Below, piece by piece: positions 1-9,709 of a stretch of DNA of 64,000 nucleotides. The DNA is taken from the NCBI RefSeq assembly GCF_025519785.1, contig NZ_JAOPKZ010000013.1, positions 1 to 64,000 of the forward strand, given 5' to 3'. Within the stretch, counting starts at the first letter, position 1; each line of letters starts with the position of its first letter. Below the pieces are notes generated by a model. It did not search any database and was not told the origin of the DNA. It was given only the letters and a program-made list of their open reading frames with translations. The DNA comes from Staphylococcus marylandisciuri (GTDB lineage: Bacteria; Bacillota; Bacilli; Staphylococcales; Staphylococcaceae). The position numbers and the translations under genes were made by a program.

Positions 1-97
1 AAATATAGTTTAACACCTTATTTAAAAAAATAAAATTTAAACGGTTGAGTTAAGTATGCTTATTTTATTGTAGAAGCGCTTGACTAATCGTAGGAAA

Positions 98-585
98 AGA
101 GGCTGGGACATAATGTAATGTCTCAGCTTCTTTCAGCATCTTGGCAGTAGATGACTGATTTGAAAACGCGCTTATATCAATCTTTTTTCAATTCTAGTCA
201 TCCTTGCCGGGGCGGGACTACGAAACCTTTTTATTCAAATTAGATTTCTGTCCCGCTCCCACAAGCACAGCAAGTTGGGGTGGGCCCCAACAAGGAGAAA
301 CTGGGACATAAAGGAATTTGACTAGAGAGAAAGAGGCTGGGACATAATGTAATGTCTCAGCTTCTTTCAGCATCTTGGCAGTAGATGACTGATTTGAAAA
401 TACGCTTGTATCAAGCTTTTTTCAATTCTAGTCATCCTTGCCGGGGCGGGACTACGAATTCTTTTTTAGTCAAATTAGATTTCTGTCCCGCTCTCGAGTC
501 GTGCTCGGTTCTGTCAACACTCCTGCTTTTGAGACGCCGTTTATCGGTTTCCCAGAGCACAAGAGCTTTATGGCCCAAACCCTGT
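98..585 (-). repeat. Composite dispersed repeat block (modules A, B, C)
   Basis: Block of the repeats that recur through the window; I name three modules. Module A (about 160 bp) reads forward as GGGAGCGGGACAGAAATCTA, closes an imperfect palindrome at GTCCCGCCCCGGCAAGGATG, continues with GCTTGATACAAGC and AGTCATCTACTGCC, and usually ends in a TGGGACAT..ATGTCCCA hairpin. Module B is a STAR-type GGGGCCCCAACA unit with AAACTGGTAAACCAGTTT. Module C carries TTTCTGTCGACAATCCTGC and CCCAGAGCACAGAAACTTTA. Here: A reversed 98-260, B 261-310, A reversed 301-494, C 495-585. Open reading frames inside it are not genes. Confidence 0.9.
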
Positions 586-693
586 TAAACGACAGTCTCC
601 TCTCCTACTTTACAGAACTTTAGGCCTCTCATTGATGTTGAGCACCTTTAGAACGTGGTAAAATAAAACTAAAAGCTAATAGGAGTGAAAGAG

Positions 694-1524
694 ATGACAC
701 TTAAAAAGACTTTAACTATCGCTGGTTCAGACACTAGCGCAGGCGCAGGAATGCAAGCTGATTTAAAGACATTCCAAGAATTAAATACTTATGGCATGGT
801 GGCGTTAACATCTATCGTTACTATGGATAACAAGACGTGGTCTCACGATGTGACTCCTCTATCTTTTAAAGTGTTTGAGAAACAATTGGAAACAGCCATT
901 TTTATTGGACCTGATGCTATTAAGACAGGAATGTTAGGTACTCAAGAAATTATTAAACGCGCTGGCGAAGCTTTTGAGCAATCTAAAGCAAAGTATTTCG
1001 TTGTAGATCCAGTAATGGTTTGTAAAGGTGAAAATGAGGTGTTAAACCCTGGCAATACAGATGCCATGATCGATCACCTTCTTCCTAAAGCGACGATAGT
1101 AACACCTAACTTATTCGAAGCAGGCCAGCTTTCCGGCTTAGGAACACTTAAATCAATTGAAGAGATGAAGAAAGCAGCTGAAGTTATTTATGACAAGGGC
1201 GCGAAACATGTGGTGATTAAAGGGGGTAAAGCACTCGATCAAGAGTACTCTTATGACCTTTATTATGATGGCGACCGCTTCTATCAACTGAAAACAGATA
1301 TGTTCCAACAGAGTTATAATCACGGAGCAGGCTGTACTTTTGCCGCAGCTACTACGGCTTATTTAGCCAATGGTAAGAGTCCTAAAGAAGCAGTGATAGC
1401 TGCTAAAGCATTTGTGGCATCAGCAATCAAAAACGGTTGGAAGATGAATGAATTCGTAGGGCCTGTAGATCATGGTGCATATAATCGAGTTGAACATATA
1501 GAAGTTGCTGTCGAAGAAATATAA
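694..1524 (+). CDS. pdxK: Pyridoxal/hydroxymethylpyrimidine kinase (PdxK, ThiD-like)
   Basis: Ribokinase-fold kinase of 276 residues that phosphorylates pyridoxal or pyridoxine, and possibly hydroxymethylpyrimidine. The N-terminus has TIAGSDTSAGAGMQADLKTF (about 8-27), the substrate and phosphate loop of the ThiD/PdxK family. Near residue 210 is NHGAGCTFAAA, with the catalytic-site cysteine typical of the staphylococcal pyridoxal kinase. The length equals that of S. aureus PdxK, from memory. I start at ATG 694 because AGGAG sits just upstream; an in-frame GTG at 685 overlaps that site. Flanked by repeats on the left and a gene-poor stretch on the right. Staphylococcal proteins of this type are often annotated thiD; I prefer pdxK. 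Family certain, substrate less so. Confidence 0.9.
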   Translation: MTLKKTLTIAGSDTSAGAGMQADLKTFQELNTYGMVALTSIVTMDNKTWSHDVTPLSFKVFEKQLETAIFIGPDAIKTGMLGTQEIIKRAGEAFEQSKAKYFVVDPVMVCKGENEVLNPGNTDAMIDHLLPKATIVTPNLFEAGQLSGLGTLKSIEEMKKAAEVIYDKGAKHVVIKGGKALDQEYSYDLYYDGDRFYQLKTDMFQQSYNHGAGCTFAAATTAYLANGKSPKEAVIAAKAFVASAIKNGWKMNEFVGPVDHGAYNRVEHIEVAVEEI

Positions 1525-2003
1525 GTTTATTTCTACTTATTAATATGAAGTAATGATAAGCATAGTTTTAGTTGAATTACTTTAATCAATCCATCTAAAA
1601 CGAATGTTTAACTAAAAATATAATCGATCACAAATTAAGAATGGTTATAACTAGGAAGACTTTTAGCTAAATAAACAGTAGATAACTGAACTTGTATGCG
1701 TTACTGAATCGTATATTGAAATACGAGTTATCATGAGAGGGAGGTCGAGACTCCTGCTTTTGGGACATCGTTCATTGGTTTCCCAGAGCACAGAAACTTT
1801 ATGTCTCAACCTCCCCTTCTCTATATCTATTATCCACTCACCAATTAAATCTTCTCACTCTACCTCTATCAACCTCCGTAATAAAGATGTCCATCAATCT
1901 CAGACGAAAGATGTAAATACATTTGATACTATAGACTCATGTTAAATAGAAGAAGATATTATACAGTATTAAGTGTAGAGAGAAAAAGGAGGTTCTAATC
2001 AAC
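1525..2003. other. Gene-poor intergenic stretch
   Basis: AT-rich DNA after pdxK with no supportable reading frame. It contains one isolated module C fragment (1735-1815) and the leader of the small ORF at 2004. No clear terminator hairpin was found directly after pdxK. Confidence 0.6.
1735..1815 (+). repeat. Isolated module C fragment
   Basis: Contains CTCCTGCTTTTGGGACATCG and CCCAGAGCACAGAAACTTTA and ends in TGTCTCAACCTCC. No module A or B is attached. Confidence 0.8.
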
Positions 2004-2171
2004 ATGATTATCTACAATAAGATTGTTGAAAATGGCAAGCCAATCTACGAAATCATTACTAAAACTTTCAAATCAATCACCGTAAAGTGTGATGAATCGT
2101 TCACTTCCAATGACACATATAAATTACTCTCTCTACTTGAAAGTGATGTAGATCAAATGGCGAGTGATTGA
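2004..2171 (+). CDS. Small hypothetical protein, 55 residues
   Basis: ATG preceded by a strong ribosome-binding site (AAAAAGGAGG, about 8 bp upstream), then 55 codons and TGA. The peptide starts MIIYNKIVENGKPIYEII and ends SDVDQMASD. It is hydrophilic and slightly acidic at the C-terminus, with no signal peptide or membrane segment. I do not recognise a family. It precedes the candidate small RNA at about 2270-2435. The ribosome-binding site makes translation likely; function unknown. Confidence 0.6.
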   Translation: MIIYNKIVENGKPIYEIITKTFKSITVKCDESFTSNDTYKLLSLLESDVDQMASD

Positions 2172-2269
2172 AATAGTCGTTTCTTCAACACCTCAAACCG
2201 AGTTTATAAACACATGAACACAGAAGAACATAGCATTGCTCCCTAATAACTAACAGAATATATGATAGC

Positions 2270-2437
2270 TAAGTGTTAATGCGATTCCTATTTGTCCCCT
2301 TTTTAGTGAATTAAAATTAATACTACCATCCCTATAACCCTATGTATGCACTGATGTTAGACTAAGTTTGTCCCCTTTCTATGTTTAGAGATTGTCTCGA
2401 AACACCGTCTAACATCGGTGCTTTTTTCTTTCACTTT
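2270..2437 (+). ncRNA. Candidate C-rich small RNA with terminator
   Basis: Non-coding stretch with two copies of TTTGTCCCCTTT (about 2287 and 2368), the kind of C-rich loop staphylococcal small RNAs use to pair with Shine-Dalgarno sequences. It ends in CACCGTCTAACATCGGTGC followed by six T, a Rho-independent terminator. An upstream segment, GCACTGATGTTAGAC, can pair with the terminator arm GTCTAACATCGGTGC, giving a longer alternative stem. A weak promoter (TTGCTC, TATGAT) lies upstream. Similarity to RsaE is only in the UCCCC-type motifs; it is not that RNA by sequence. Confidence 0.4.
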
Positions 2438-2570
2438 GATATACGACCTAAGTTAGACATTTACTCTTAAATCGTAGAGGCTGTCCCCTAACTTTCAAAG
2501 TGGGGCAGTAGTGAGTAACTCGAGATCGGGACAAAAGGGTTGAGGATGGAGGGGCACAGAACCGGGACAT

Positions 2571-2793
2571 GAGGCTGGGACATAACGGTCTTTGACTAGA
2601 GAGAAAAAGGGTCTGGGACATAATTTAATGTCCCAGACCCTTTCATCATCTTTACCAGGGCGGGACTACGAAATCTTTTTATTCAAATTAGATTTCTGTC
2701 CCGCTCCCGAACCGTGCGCGTTTCTGTCGACAACCCTGCTTTTAGTACGCCGTAATGGGGTTCACAGAGTACAAGAACCTTATGTATCAACCT
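2571..2793 (-). repeat. Module A (partial, reversed) plus C
   Basis: Reversed module A lacking the GCTTGATACAAGC arm (2571-2706), fused to module C (2707-2793). A diverged relic, CGGGACAAAAGGGTTGAGGA, lies just upstream. Confidence 0.85.
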
Positions 2794-2920
2794 GTTAAAA
2801 ATACCATTAGGGGAGAACTGAGTCAGTTCTTATCATCACAGAGAAGATGAACTCCTCCTCTACTAAAAGAAAGACCAATGCAGTTAAGCTGCATAGCTCC
2901 TGCATTGGTCGTAATTTCAT

Positions 2921-3469
2921 CTATTCTAAATTAGCATGATTCGCCTGCATGGTCGTTTCACTAACATTTAATTTCTGCATTAAATCTAAGACTAAGCTGT
3001 CTAGGAAGATTTGTGAAGCTTGTTCAAATAAGCTCCCTAACGGTTGGCGAGAACCTTCTGTATCGTGTTTAGTGCCTGCTGGAAGTTCTATTACCGTACT
3101 CGCGCTTTTGCCGATTGGTGAATCAGGTTTCGTACTTATAAGCACCACTTCTGCACCTTCTCCGCTCGCTTTATCAGCTAGAAGCCTCAAATGTTCTGTT
3201 GACCCAGACCCTGAGATAACTATAAACACATCTTTCTCACGGATGGAAGGTGTGGTAGATTCGCCAATCACATGTGCAGCCTTATCTAATTGATTTAACC
3301 GCATCGCAAAGCTGTTAGCTACAAATCCTGAACGCCCTTTACCTGCCACGAAGATGTGTTTAGCATCAATTAGCTGTTGGATGAATGCTTCAGCTTGCTT
3401 AGCTTCAACATGAGATAAAGTACCTTCCAACTCGTCTAGTATTAAACGGTAATTAGTTAGTTCAGCCAT
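2921..3469 (-). CDS. hxlB: 6-phospho-3-hexuloisomerase (HxlB/PHI)
   Basis: Isomerises 3-hexulose-6-phosphate to fructose-6-phosphate, the second step of the ribulose-monophosphate route that fixes formaldehyde. The protein is a single SIS-domain of 182 residues with GKGRSGFVANSFAMRL (about 44-59) and SGSGSTEHL (about 86-94), the sugar-phosphate loops. I start at ATG 3469 (MAELTNYR), whose ribosome-binding site AAGGTAAG lies across the stop codon of hxlA; the in-frame TTG 15 bp earlier has none. One base separates it from hxlA, so the two are co-transcribed and probably translationally coupled. Confidence 0.92.
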   Translation of the reverse strand: MAELTNYRLILDELEGTLSHVEAKQAEAFIQQLIDAKHIFVAGKGRSGFVANSFAMRLNQLDKAAHVIGESTTPSIREKDVFIVISGSGSTEHLRLLADKASGEGAEVVLISTKPDSPIGKSASTVIELPAGTKHDTEGSRQPLGSLFEQASQIFLDSLVLDLMQKLNVSETTMQANHANLE

Positions 3470-3470
3470 C

Positions 3471-4103
3471 TTACTTACCTTCAATCGCAGCTTTACATTG
3501 TTTAGCTGCTTCTACAGGATTATCAGCATTCGCAATACCGCCACCTACGATAACTAAGTCTGGAGATTCTGATGCTACTTCTTCGATTGTTTCAGGTTTG
3601 ATACCTCCCGCAATAGCTATTTTAGAGTTTTTAATAACATTTTTAACTTTGCGTAAGCTATCTAAAGGAGAAACACCTTGAGCTTGTAGATCGTAACCAG
3701 TGTGAACAGCTATATAATCTGCACCTAATTCATCTAACTCTTGTGCGCGTTTCTCTAAATCTTGAACCGCAATCATATCAACGAGCAATTCTTTACCATT
3801 TTTATGCGCTTCTTCCACTGCTGCTTTAATAGAAGCATCTTCAGCCACGCCGAGAATGGTAACAACATCTGCACCATATTTAACTGCTTGGCTTACTTCA
3901 TAATCAGCTGCATCCATAATTTTAAGATCAGCTAAGACTTTAACACCATCGATGTTGTCAGCCATGTGTTGAACGGAAGGTAGACCTTCATTAATAACGA
4001 TTGGCGTACCAATTTCCACTATGTCCACATAATCTTTTACTTTATTAGCTAATTCTGCTGCTTCCTCTTTATTTAATAAATCAATTGCTAATTGTAGTTC
4101 CAA
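3471..4103 (-). CDS. hxlA: 3-hexulose-6-phosphate synthase (HxlA/HPS)
   Basis: Condenses formaldehyde with ribulose-5-phosphate. A TIM-barrel of the orotidine-decarboxylase superfamily, 210 residues, with VEIGTP near residue 31, the catalytic LADLKIMDAADYE near residue 62 and the phosphate-binding VVGGGIANADNP near the C-terminus. I place the start at TTG 4103 (then ELQLAIDLLNKEE): AGAAAGG lies 8-9 bp upstream, while the ATG three codons earlier would overlap that site. First gene of the hxlA-hxlB pair, divergent from yojF. No HxlR-type activator is visible in the window. It probably serves formaldehyde detoxification and pentose-phosphate exchange. Confidence 0.92.
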   Translation of the reverse strand: MELQLAIDLLNKEEAAELANKVKDYVDIVEIGTPIVINEGLPSVQHMADNIDGVKVLADLKIMDAADYEVSQAVKYGADVVTILGVAEDASIKAAVEEAHKNGKELLVDMIAVQDLEKRAQELDELGADYIAVHTGYDLQAQGVSPLDSLRKVKNVIKNSKIAIAGGIKPETIEEVASESPDLVIVGGGIANADNPVEAAKQCKAAIEGK

Positions 4104-4425
4104 CCTTAACATCCTTTCTTATCTTACTGCCTATCTATTCTTTAAAATAATCACTTGGCGAGAGTCTATATTTTATTCTCATATCCTTAGTACCCTTGCA
4201 CTATAAAACTAAACACTTCAAAATATTGAAACTATCTATAAATGCTATGATAACAATAAATATAATAATTACTAATTAGTCTTATCTAAAGATAGCACAC
4301 AATAGTAGTTAGTGTAATACACTTAGTTTAGAAATTTCTTGAGCATAGATATACATTTCTCACTCTATTTCTAGTAAAATATATAGATAATGAATTTGAC
4401 CGATTACCGATTGGAGGAAGAATCG

Positions 4426-4785
4426 TTGAAACCTATAAATGCTACAGAAGTTCAATCATTATTATCATCCTATGCTAATACACCTGTATATTTACACGTC
4501 GAAACGACAAATGGTGCCTATGCTAACCATTTCGACCAACGTGTGTTTAACGCAGGTGCATTTTTACGAAACATACAGCTTACATACGAGCATGCACAAC
4601 TCAAAGGTGGCGAAAAAGATCCTTTCCGAGTCGGTCTGAAACTCAAAGAAAACGGTTGGGTGTACGTCCAAGGTCTAACGCATTATGAGGTCAATGAAGA
4701 TAATGAGTTTTTAATAGCTGGATTTAATTATGAGGGACAGCTTGCAGCTACATTAGAAATTAGTAAGAAACCTTTTAAGGCTTAA
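4426..4785 (+). CDS. yojF: YojF family protein (DUF1806)
   Basis: Small soluble protein of 119 residues that accompanies bshB2 in Bacillus and Staphylococcus; its biochemical role is not established. Visible core: VYLHVETTNGAYANHF and KENGWVYVQGLTHYEV, both highly conserved in the family. I start at TTG 4426 (LKPINATEV) because GGAGG lies 9 bp upstream; the ATG at 4390 has no ribosome-binding site. Twelve bases separate it from bshB2, and folE2 follows, so the three form one operon. Confidence 0.85.
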   Translation: MKPINATEVQSLLSSYANTPVYLHVETTNGAYANHFDQRVFNAGAFLRNIQLTYEHAQLKGGEKDPFRVGLKLKENGWVYVQGLTHYEVNEDNEFLIAGFNYEGQLAATLEISKKPFKA

Positions 4786-4797
4786 AGGAGGGATATT

Positions 4798-5463
4798 ATG
4801 TCTAAAGAAAATCACGTACTCGTCATCTTTCCTCATCCAGATGATGAAACGTTCTCATCCGCGGGAACGATCGCACGTTATATCGATCAAGGTGTGCCTG
4901 TTACTTATGTCTGTCTCACTACAGGTCAAATGGCTCGTAACTTAGGTAATCCTCCTTTCGCTACACGTGAATCATTACCCACGATTCGCGAGCGGGAACT
5001 AGAAGAAGCAGCTCAAGCCATCGGAATTACCGATTTACGTAAAATGGGCATGCGTGACAAAACAGTTGAATTCGAACCTCATGACGAAATGGATGCAATG
5101 GTCAAATCATTTATAGATGAACTACATCCTTCCGTCATTATTTCATTCTATCCCAAATTTGCAGTTCATCCGGATCACGAAGCTACAGCTGAAGCCGTAG
5201 TAAGAACTGTAGGCCAAATGCCCGAAAGCGAGCGACCGCGACTTCAGCTCGTCGCATTTAGTAATGATGCACCTGAAAAGTTAGGCGACCCCGACATTCT
5301 CAATGAGATCAGTGATTATAAAGAGGTGAAACTTCGCGCATTTGAAGCCCACGCTTCGCAAACAGGATCATTCTTAGAGCAACTCGCTACTCCTGATGTG
5401 AGCGGGCAAGCACAAAGCTTTTTAGAAGTTGAACCTTATTGGATTTATAACTTTGAATCTTAA
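4798..5463 (+). CDS. bshB2: Bacillithiol biosynthesis deacetylase BshB2
   Basis: Zn-dependent LmbE-like deacetylase that removes the acetyl group from GlcNAc-malate in bacillithiol synthesis, and possibly acts on bacillithiol conjugates. The metal motif is at the N-terminus (FPHPDDETFSSAGT, about 11-24: His, Asp and Asp) and the second metal histidine is in HPDHEAT near residue 119. Length 221, normal for the family. ATG is preceded by AAAGGAGGG. Middle gene of yojF-bshB2-folE2. The pathway provides the main low-molecular-weight thiol of staphylococci. Confidence 0.93.
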   Translation: MSKENHVLVIFPHPDDETFSSAGTIARYIDQGVPVTYVCLTTGQMARNLGNPPFATRESLPTIRERELEEAAQAIGITDLRKMGMRDKTVEFEPHDEMDAMVKSFIDELHPSVIISFYPKFAVHPDHEATAEAVVRTVGQMPESERPRLQLVAFSNDAPEKLGDPDILNEISDYKEVKLRAFEAHASQTGSFLEQLATPDVSGQAQSFLEVEPYWIYNFES

Positions 5464-5478
5464 AGTGGAGGCTATAAC

Positions 5479-6360
5479 ATGAGTGAATTTGATTTATCTA
5501 CTAGAGAGGGACGCTGGAAACACTTCGGCTCAGTGGATCCAGTTCAAGGGACGAAACCTACAACAAAAGAAGAGATGACAGACTTACAAAGTACAAATAA
5601 GGATTTTCTTTTCGAGATAGAAGAAGTAGGAATTAAAAATTTAGTTTATCCAGTTAACATTGATCGTTTTCAAACAGCTGGGCTATTCAGCTTCTCTACA
5701 AGCTTAAATCAAGACGAAAAAGGAATTAATATGAGCCGTATTCTTGAGAGTGTAGAAAAACACTATAATCACGGAATTGAACTAGATTTCGATGCTTTGT
5801 ATCAGGTCTTACGTAGTCTACAAGAACACATGAAGCAATCCTCAGCAGGTGTTGATGTTTCTGGTAAATGGTTCTTTGATCGTTATAGTCCTATAACTAA
5901 TATGAAAGCGGTAGGCAATGCAAATGTGACATACGGTTTAGCTATTCAAAGCGAACGCGTTACACGGAAGGAGCTAACACTTGAAGCTGCAGTGACAACG
6001 CTGTGCCCTTGTTCGAAAGAAATCAGTGAGTATTCAGCGCACAACCAGCGTGGTATAGTCACTGTTAAAGCCTATATTGATAAAGAGGCAACGCTTAAGA
6101 ATGATTATAAATCCATTATTTTAGATGCTATGGAGGCAAATGCGAGCTCTATTCTATACCCTATATTGAAACGACCTGATGAAAAGCGTGTGACTGAACA
6201 TGCCTACGAAAACCCTCGTTTTGTTGAGGATTTAATTCGGTTAATCGCTGCTGACTTAGTCGAATTAGATTGGTTAGAAGGATTTGATATCGAGTGCCGT
6301 AATGAAGAATCGATCCATCAACATGATGCTTATGCCAAGTTAACACATCGTAAATCTTAA
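5479..6360 (+). CDS. folE2: GTP cyclohydrolase FolE2 (type IB)
   Basis: Converts GTP to dihydroneopterin triphosphate, the first step of folate synthesis. It belongs to the COG1469 type IB family, which can use metals other than zinc. The active-site cysteine lies in [17 protein letters not shown] (about 175-191). Length 293 is typical. Ribosome-binding site GTGGAGG lies 8 bp before ATG and 16 bp after the bshB2 stop codon, so it ends that operon. In many bacteria a FolE2 backs up the zinc enzyme under zinc limitation; no Zur-like operator was evident here. Confidence 0.93.
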   Translation: MSEFDLSTREGRWKHFGSVDPVQGTKPTTKEEMTDLQSTNKDFLFEIEEVGIKNLVYPVNIDRFQTAGLFSFSTSLNQDEKGINMSRILESVEKHYNHGIELDFDALYQVLRSLQEHMKQSSAGVDVSGKWFFDRYSPITNMKAVGNANVTYGLAIQSERVTRKELTLEAAVTTLCPCSKEISEYSAHNQRGIVTVKAYIDKEATLKNDYKSIILDAMEANASSILYPILKRPDEKRVTEHAYENPRFVEDLIRLIAADLVELDWLEGFDIECRNEESIHQHDAYAKLTHRKS

Positions 6361-6680
6361 TTTGTCATCACTAAATTGAAGCGTTTGAAAATCTTATGTA
6401 GGGAATAGTGAAATCTACATTTATCACAACCCCTTGCTATCAACACATCTATGAATAGTATTAAAATCAAACTGTGAAAAGCATAAATAATCTTGGATTA
6501 CTTCACTTTTCAAGAATGATAAGTAGAAAAGGTTGAGTACTAATAATAGATAAATTCCTTCAATATACCATAACGTACGGAGTATTAAATTTCGCTAAGC
6601 TAGCAAATGAGCGCTGTTTGTCAGAGTGAAAGAGACTCAGACATAACTAAGAAATAGCGTTAAGATGATCTTTTATAATG
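6361..6680. other. Gene-free intergenic stretch
   Basis: About 320 bp of AT-rich DNA between folE2 and a repeat block. I see no reading frame with a ribosome-binding site and no strong terminator. Confidence 0.5.
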
Positions 6681-6689
6681 TTGTGCTCC

Positions 6690-7250
6690 CCAAAGAGGTA
6701 AAGACAAAAGCGTTTAGAATTTGAGCAGAACCGAACGAGTCGATAAAATTGTGTTCCAAATTTTGTCGACTCATGAGCATTTCTGTCGACAATCCTGCTT
6801 TTGGGACGTGGTTCGTCGGTTGCCCATCGGGACCCCAACAAAGAGAAACTGGGACATCAGTTTCTACAATCAATGCGAGTTGGCGGAGCCCCAACAAAGA
6901 GAAACTGGTAAACCAGTTTCCACAAGCACAGCAAGTTGGCGGGGCCCCAACAAAGAGAAACTGGTAAACCAGTTTCCACAAGCACAGCAAGTTGGGGAGG
7001 CCCTATAAAAAGCGAAGCCGTTCAATACGAAGTATAGAATAAGAAGTAAGGGAGCGGGACAGAAATCTAATTTGACTAAAAAGATTTCGTAGTCCCGCCC
7101 CGGCAAGGATGACTAGAATTGAAAAAAGCTTGATACAATCGCATTTTCAAATCAGTCATCTACTGCCAAGATGCTAAAAGGGTCTGGGACATTACATTAT
7201 GTCCCAGGCTCTTTTTCTCTCTAGTCAAAGACCTTTATGTCCCAGCCTCG
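6690..7250 (+). repeat. Large composite repeat: C, several B, A
   Basis: Module C (about 6690-6830) runs into three tandem STAR-type B units (6831-7010), each with GGGGCCCCAACAAAGAGAAA or a variant and a GGTAAACC palindrome. Forward module A follows at 7050-7250. The B units here are the longest tandem run in the window. Overlapping ORFs on both strands are products of the repeat. Confidence 0.9.
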
Positions 7251-8341
7251 TAATTAGTCACTATTGTATTTTAACTACACAACTGAGCACTAAATTATCG
7301 AGCCGCCATAGGTATAAAGATTGTTCTATAATCTACTATAACTTACTTTTTAATATCAAATATGATTTATCGCGCTATGTAAATGATCGAGTTGGAATAA
7401 TACTTAAATAAACTTGATAAAGTTAAAACTCATCGTGGTGCAACCTTTTATTATTTAAATATGTAAGAAATTATATTGGCGAGTATTTTAACGCGCAACT
7501 TAATTAAACACCTTCTAACCAGAAATAAAACTACCACACAGCACAATTGTTGTAGACCCTTTTTGAGAAACCAATTTTTCTTATCTTTTTATATTTATCT
7601 CATTTATATTTCCATACTTCAAATAGCTATTCTAATTTAGAGTAAAATTTTAAATGTTTTAGTAAAATTTTAGACCTTTTCTTTTCTAATAAAGTCAAGT
7701 TATTAAATTTTATGTTATATAGTGTAAAAAAACTGCGTATCAAAATGATTTAATTCATAGTACAATTACTATTATACTGTCATTATATTTTTTAAGTAGA
7801 CTTAATTAAATATCACATAGAAGAATGTACAACTTGAAACTGAATAGAATAATTTTAGAAAAAATAAGGATAGTAAACACTTGTACTTTTTAGCACTTCA
7901 AGCTCACACGGGAAGTAAGGTTTCATCTTCTAAATCAACATAGTATGCGGAAGTTATTATCGCTATCCATGATTTTAGTATCAAGCCTTTTATTATACTC
8001 AATGCTCATAGCTTCACTTTAATCAAGTAGTGTTATTTTACGTGCACAGCGCTATATATTTGGCTCTGAAACAGTTCAGTAGAAAGTATAAACTCATATT
8101 ATTCAATACTTATCTCTAATTAAATAATCATAATAACGATCGTATATAAATATACTACCTAACTTATTGTTTAATTCTTTAGAAAATTCTTACATCTATC
8201 ATTTTATCTTTGTGCATGGTGTTACAGTCTCATTAATGACATTATATCAAATCATTAGTCCTTAATTTATTTTTAGAAACATAGAAAATACGAACTGGGA
8301 AACTGATTAGACAAATTTCAATTATATTTGGGGTGAATAAA
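7251..8341. other. Long AT-rich leader region upstream of the Sar-family gene
   Basis: About 1.1 kb without any supportable gene. It is strongly AT-rich with many TATA-like runs, so promoters cannot be assigned by eye. Long multi-promoter upstream regions are known for sarA in S. aureus; whether this is one is inference. Confidence 0.45.
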
Positions 8342-8680
8342 ATGAATATTATTGCTTATGAAGAAAAGCGAAATATCATCAAGAAGAAAATCAAACAATG
8401 CTTAGAGTTATCTTTAATTGAGATCATCATTTTAGAAAAATTAAAGGAAATAGGTCAAAATCAAGTAGATGTTATCGACTTAAAGAAGCGTTTATTTAAT
8501 GGGAATGCGCCAATTTCAGCTCAATTGAATAATTTAATTAAAAATGAATATTTCAAAAAACAACGTGATAAGAAAGATGAACGTAGAATTTACTTATATG
8601 ACATCGATTTAAATAAGATTGCTGTAACGCTTGAAGACTATCATCAAATCGTTAGTTCTATTATTGATACTGATGCATAA
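8342..8680 (+). CDS. SarA-family transcriptional regulator
   Basis: Winged-helix DNA-binding protein of 112 residues, the usual length of single-domain Sar proteins. The wing region KKQRDKKDERRIYLYD (about 78-93) carries the DER signature of the family; the preceding INAPISAQLNN-like segment is the recognition helix. I start at ATG 8342 because GGGGTG lies 7 bp upstream; GTG 8333 overlaps it. Monocistronic, with a long leader before it and repeats after it. Sar proteins control virulence and autolysis genes. I cannot say which paralogue this is (SarA, SarX and SarR are all possible). Confidence 0.75.
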   Translation: MNIIAYEEKRNIIKKKIKQCLELSLIEIIILEKLKEIGQNQVDVIDLKKRLFNGNAPISAQLNNLIKNEYFKKQRDKKDERRIYLYDIDLNKIAVTLEDYHQIVSSIIDTDA

Positions 8681-8763
8681 AATAGAAAATTAACCTTAGT
8701 AGATAGTGCGATATACTATGGGCATGAGAAACAAGTGACCCCTTTCTCATGATTCACTACCTG

Positions 8764-9040
8764 AGGGGAGACATAAAGTTTCTATGCTCTCTGAAACCGA
8801 TGAACGGCCTCACAAAAGCAGGACTGTCGACAGAAACGCTCGCGATTCGGGAGCGGGACAGAAATCTAACTTGAATAAAAAGATTTCGTAGTCCCGCCCC
8901 GGCAAAGATGACTAGAATTAAAAAAAGCTTGATACAAGCGCGTTTTCAAATCAGTCATCTACTGCCGAGATGTTGATAAGGCTGGGATTTATGTCCCAGC
9001 CTCTTTCTCTCTAGTCAAATTCCTTTATGTCCTAGTTTCC
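8764..9040 (+). repeat. Module C (reversed) plus module A
   Basis: Reversed module C (8764-8848) directly joined to forward module A (8849-9040). Its right end lies about 85 bp beyond the stop codon of azo1. Confidence 0.88.
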
Positions 9041-9123
9041 CCCCTGCCCAAATCCTAAACGCTGTTGTCTCGACCTCAAAGCTTATATCAACTTCTACTA
9101 AGGTTTTACTATGAATTCCTAAG

Positions 9124-9690
9124 TTATTTTAAATGTTCGTACGGACTGTTCTGTGCAAAGGACACAATCTGATCGACGAATAAACGCGCACGTAGTTGAA
9201 ACTCTTCATTTGCCAAATAATAAGTCTCATCGTCAAGCTTGCCGTAATCTGAATCGTGTGTAGCAATTTGCGTCGGTACTGCAATACCTAGTAAAGTACG
9301 CACAATTAGTCTCAGATGAGAAAGAGGTTCTGCGCTCACAATACCCCCACTATTACCTACGAGACCTACAGGCTTCATCTTGAAATCGTCCATCGTTAAA
9401 TGATCTAAAGCATTCTTCAAAATGCCAGAATATGAACCGTGATAATTTGGGCTACCTAAGACAAAGAAATCCGCTTCTCTCGCTTTAGTTTGCAATTCTT
9501 TTAAATTATTTTTATAACTTTCAGTAGGTTCTGAAGCACCTGATACATCGAGCTGATGGATAGGTTGCTCAGCTAAATCGAAAATATCTACATTCAACTC
9601 ATGTTCTTCAAATTGACCTTTTAAATATTGCGCTAAAGCTGCTGTATGAGAACCTACTTTAGCACTACCTACTATAATTAATCCTTTCAT
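9124..9690 (-). CDS. azo1: FMN-dependent NADPH azoreductase/flavin reductase
   Basis: Flavodoxin-fold NAD(P)H:FMN oxidoreductase of 188 residues, close to Azo1 of S. aureus in length and sequence. N-terminal flavin phosphate loop [18 protein letters not shown]; the flavin-ring loop [19 protein letters not shown] (about 78-96) is characteristic. The C-terminus ends QNSPYEHLK as in S. aureus, from memory. It reduces azo dyes and quinones; the physiological substrate is unsettled. It follows the HAD gene by 19 bp with ribosome-binding site AGGTG, so the two are likely co-transcribed. Confidence 0.88.
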   Translation of the reverse strand: MKGLIIVGSAKVGSHTAALAQYLKGQFEEHELNVDIFDLAEQPIHQLDVSGASEPTESYKNNLKELQTKAREADFFVLGSPNYHGSYSGILKNALDHLTMDDFKMKPVGLVGNSGGIVSAEPLSHLRLIVRTLLGIAVPTQIATHDSDYGKLDDETYYLANEEFQLRARLFVDQIVSFAQNSPYEHLK

Positions 9691-9709
9691 CTATTATCAC
9701 CTCGAATAT

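Noticed and set aside
385..623. Two overlapping open frames of about 60 codons
   Set aside because: They lie entirely in repeat modules A and C; similar frames recur in other copies and have no ribosome-binding site.
6647..7106. Several overlapping frames on both strands
   Set aside because: Products of tandem STAR-type repeats, which are open by composition; no initiation signals.
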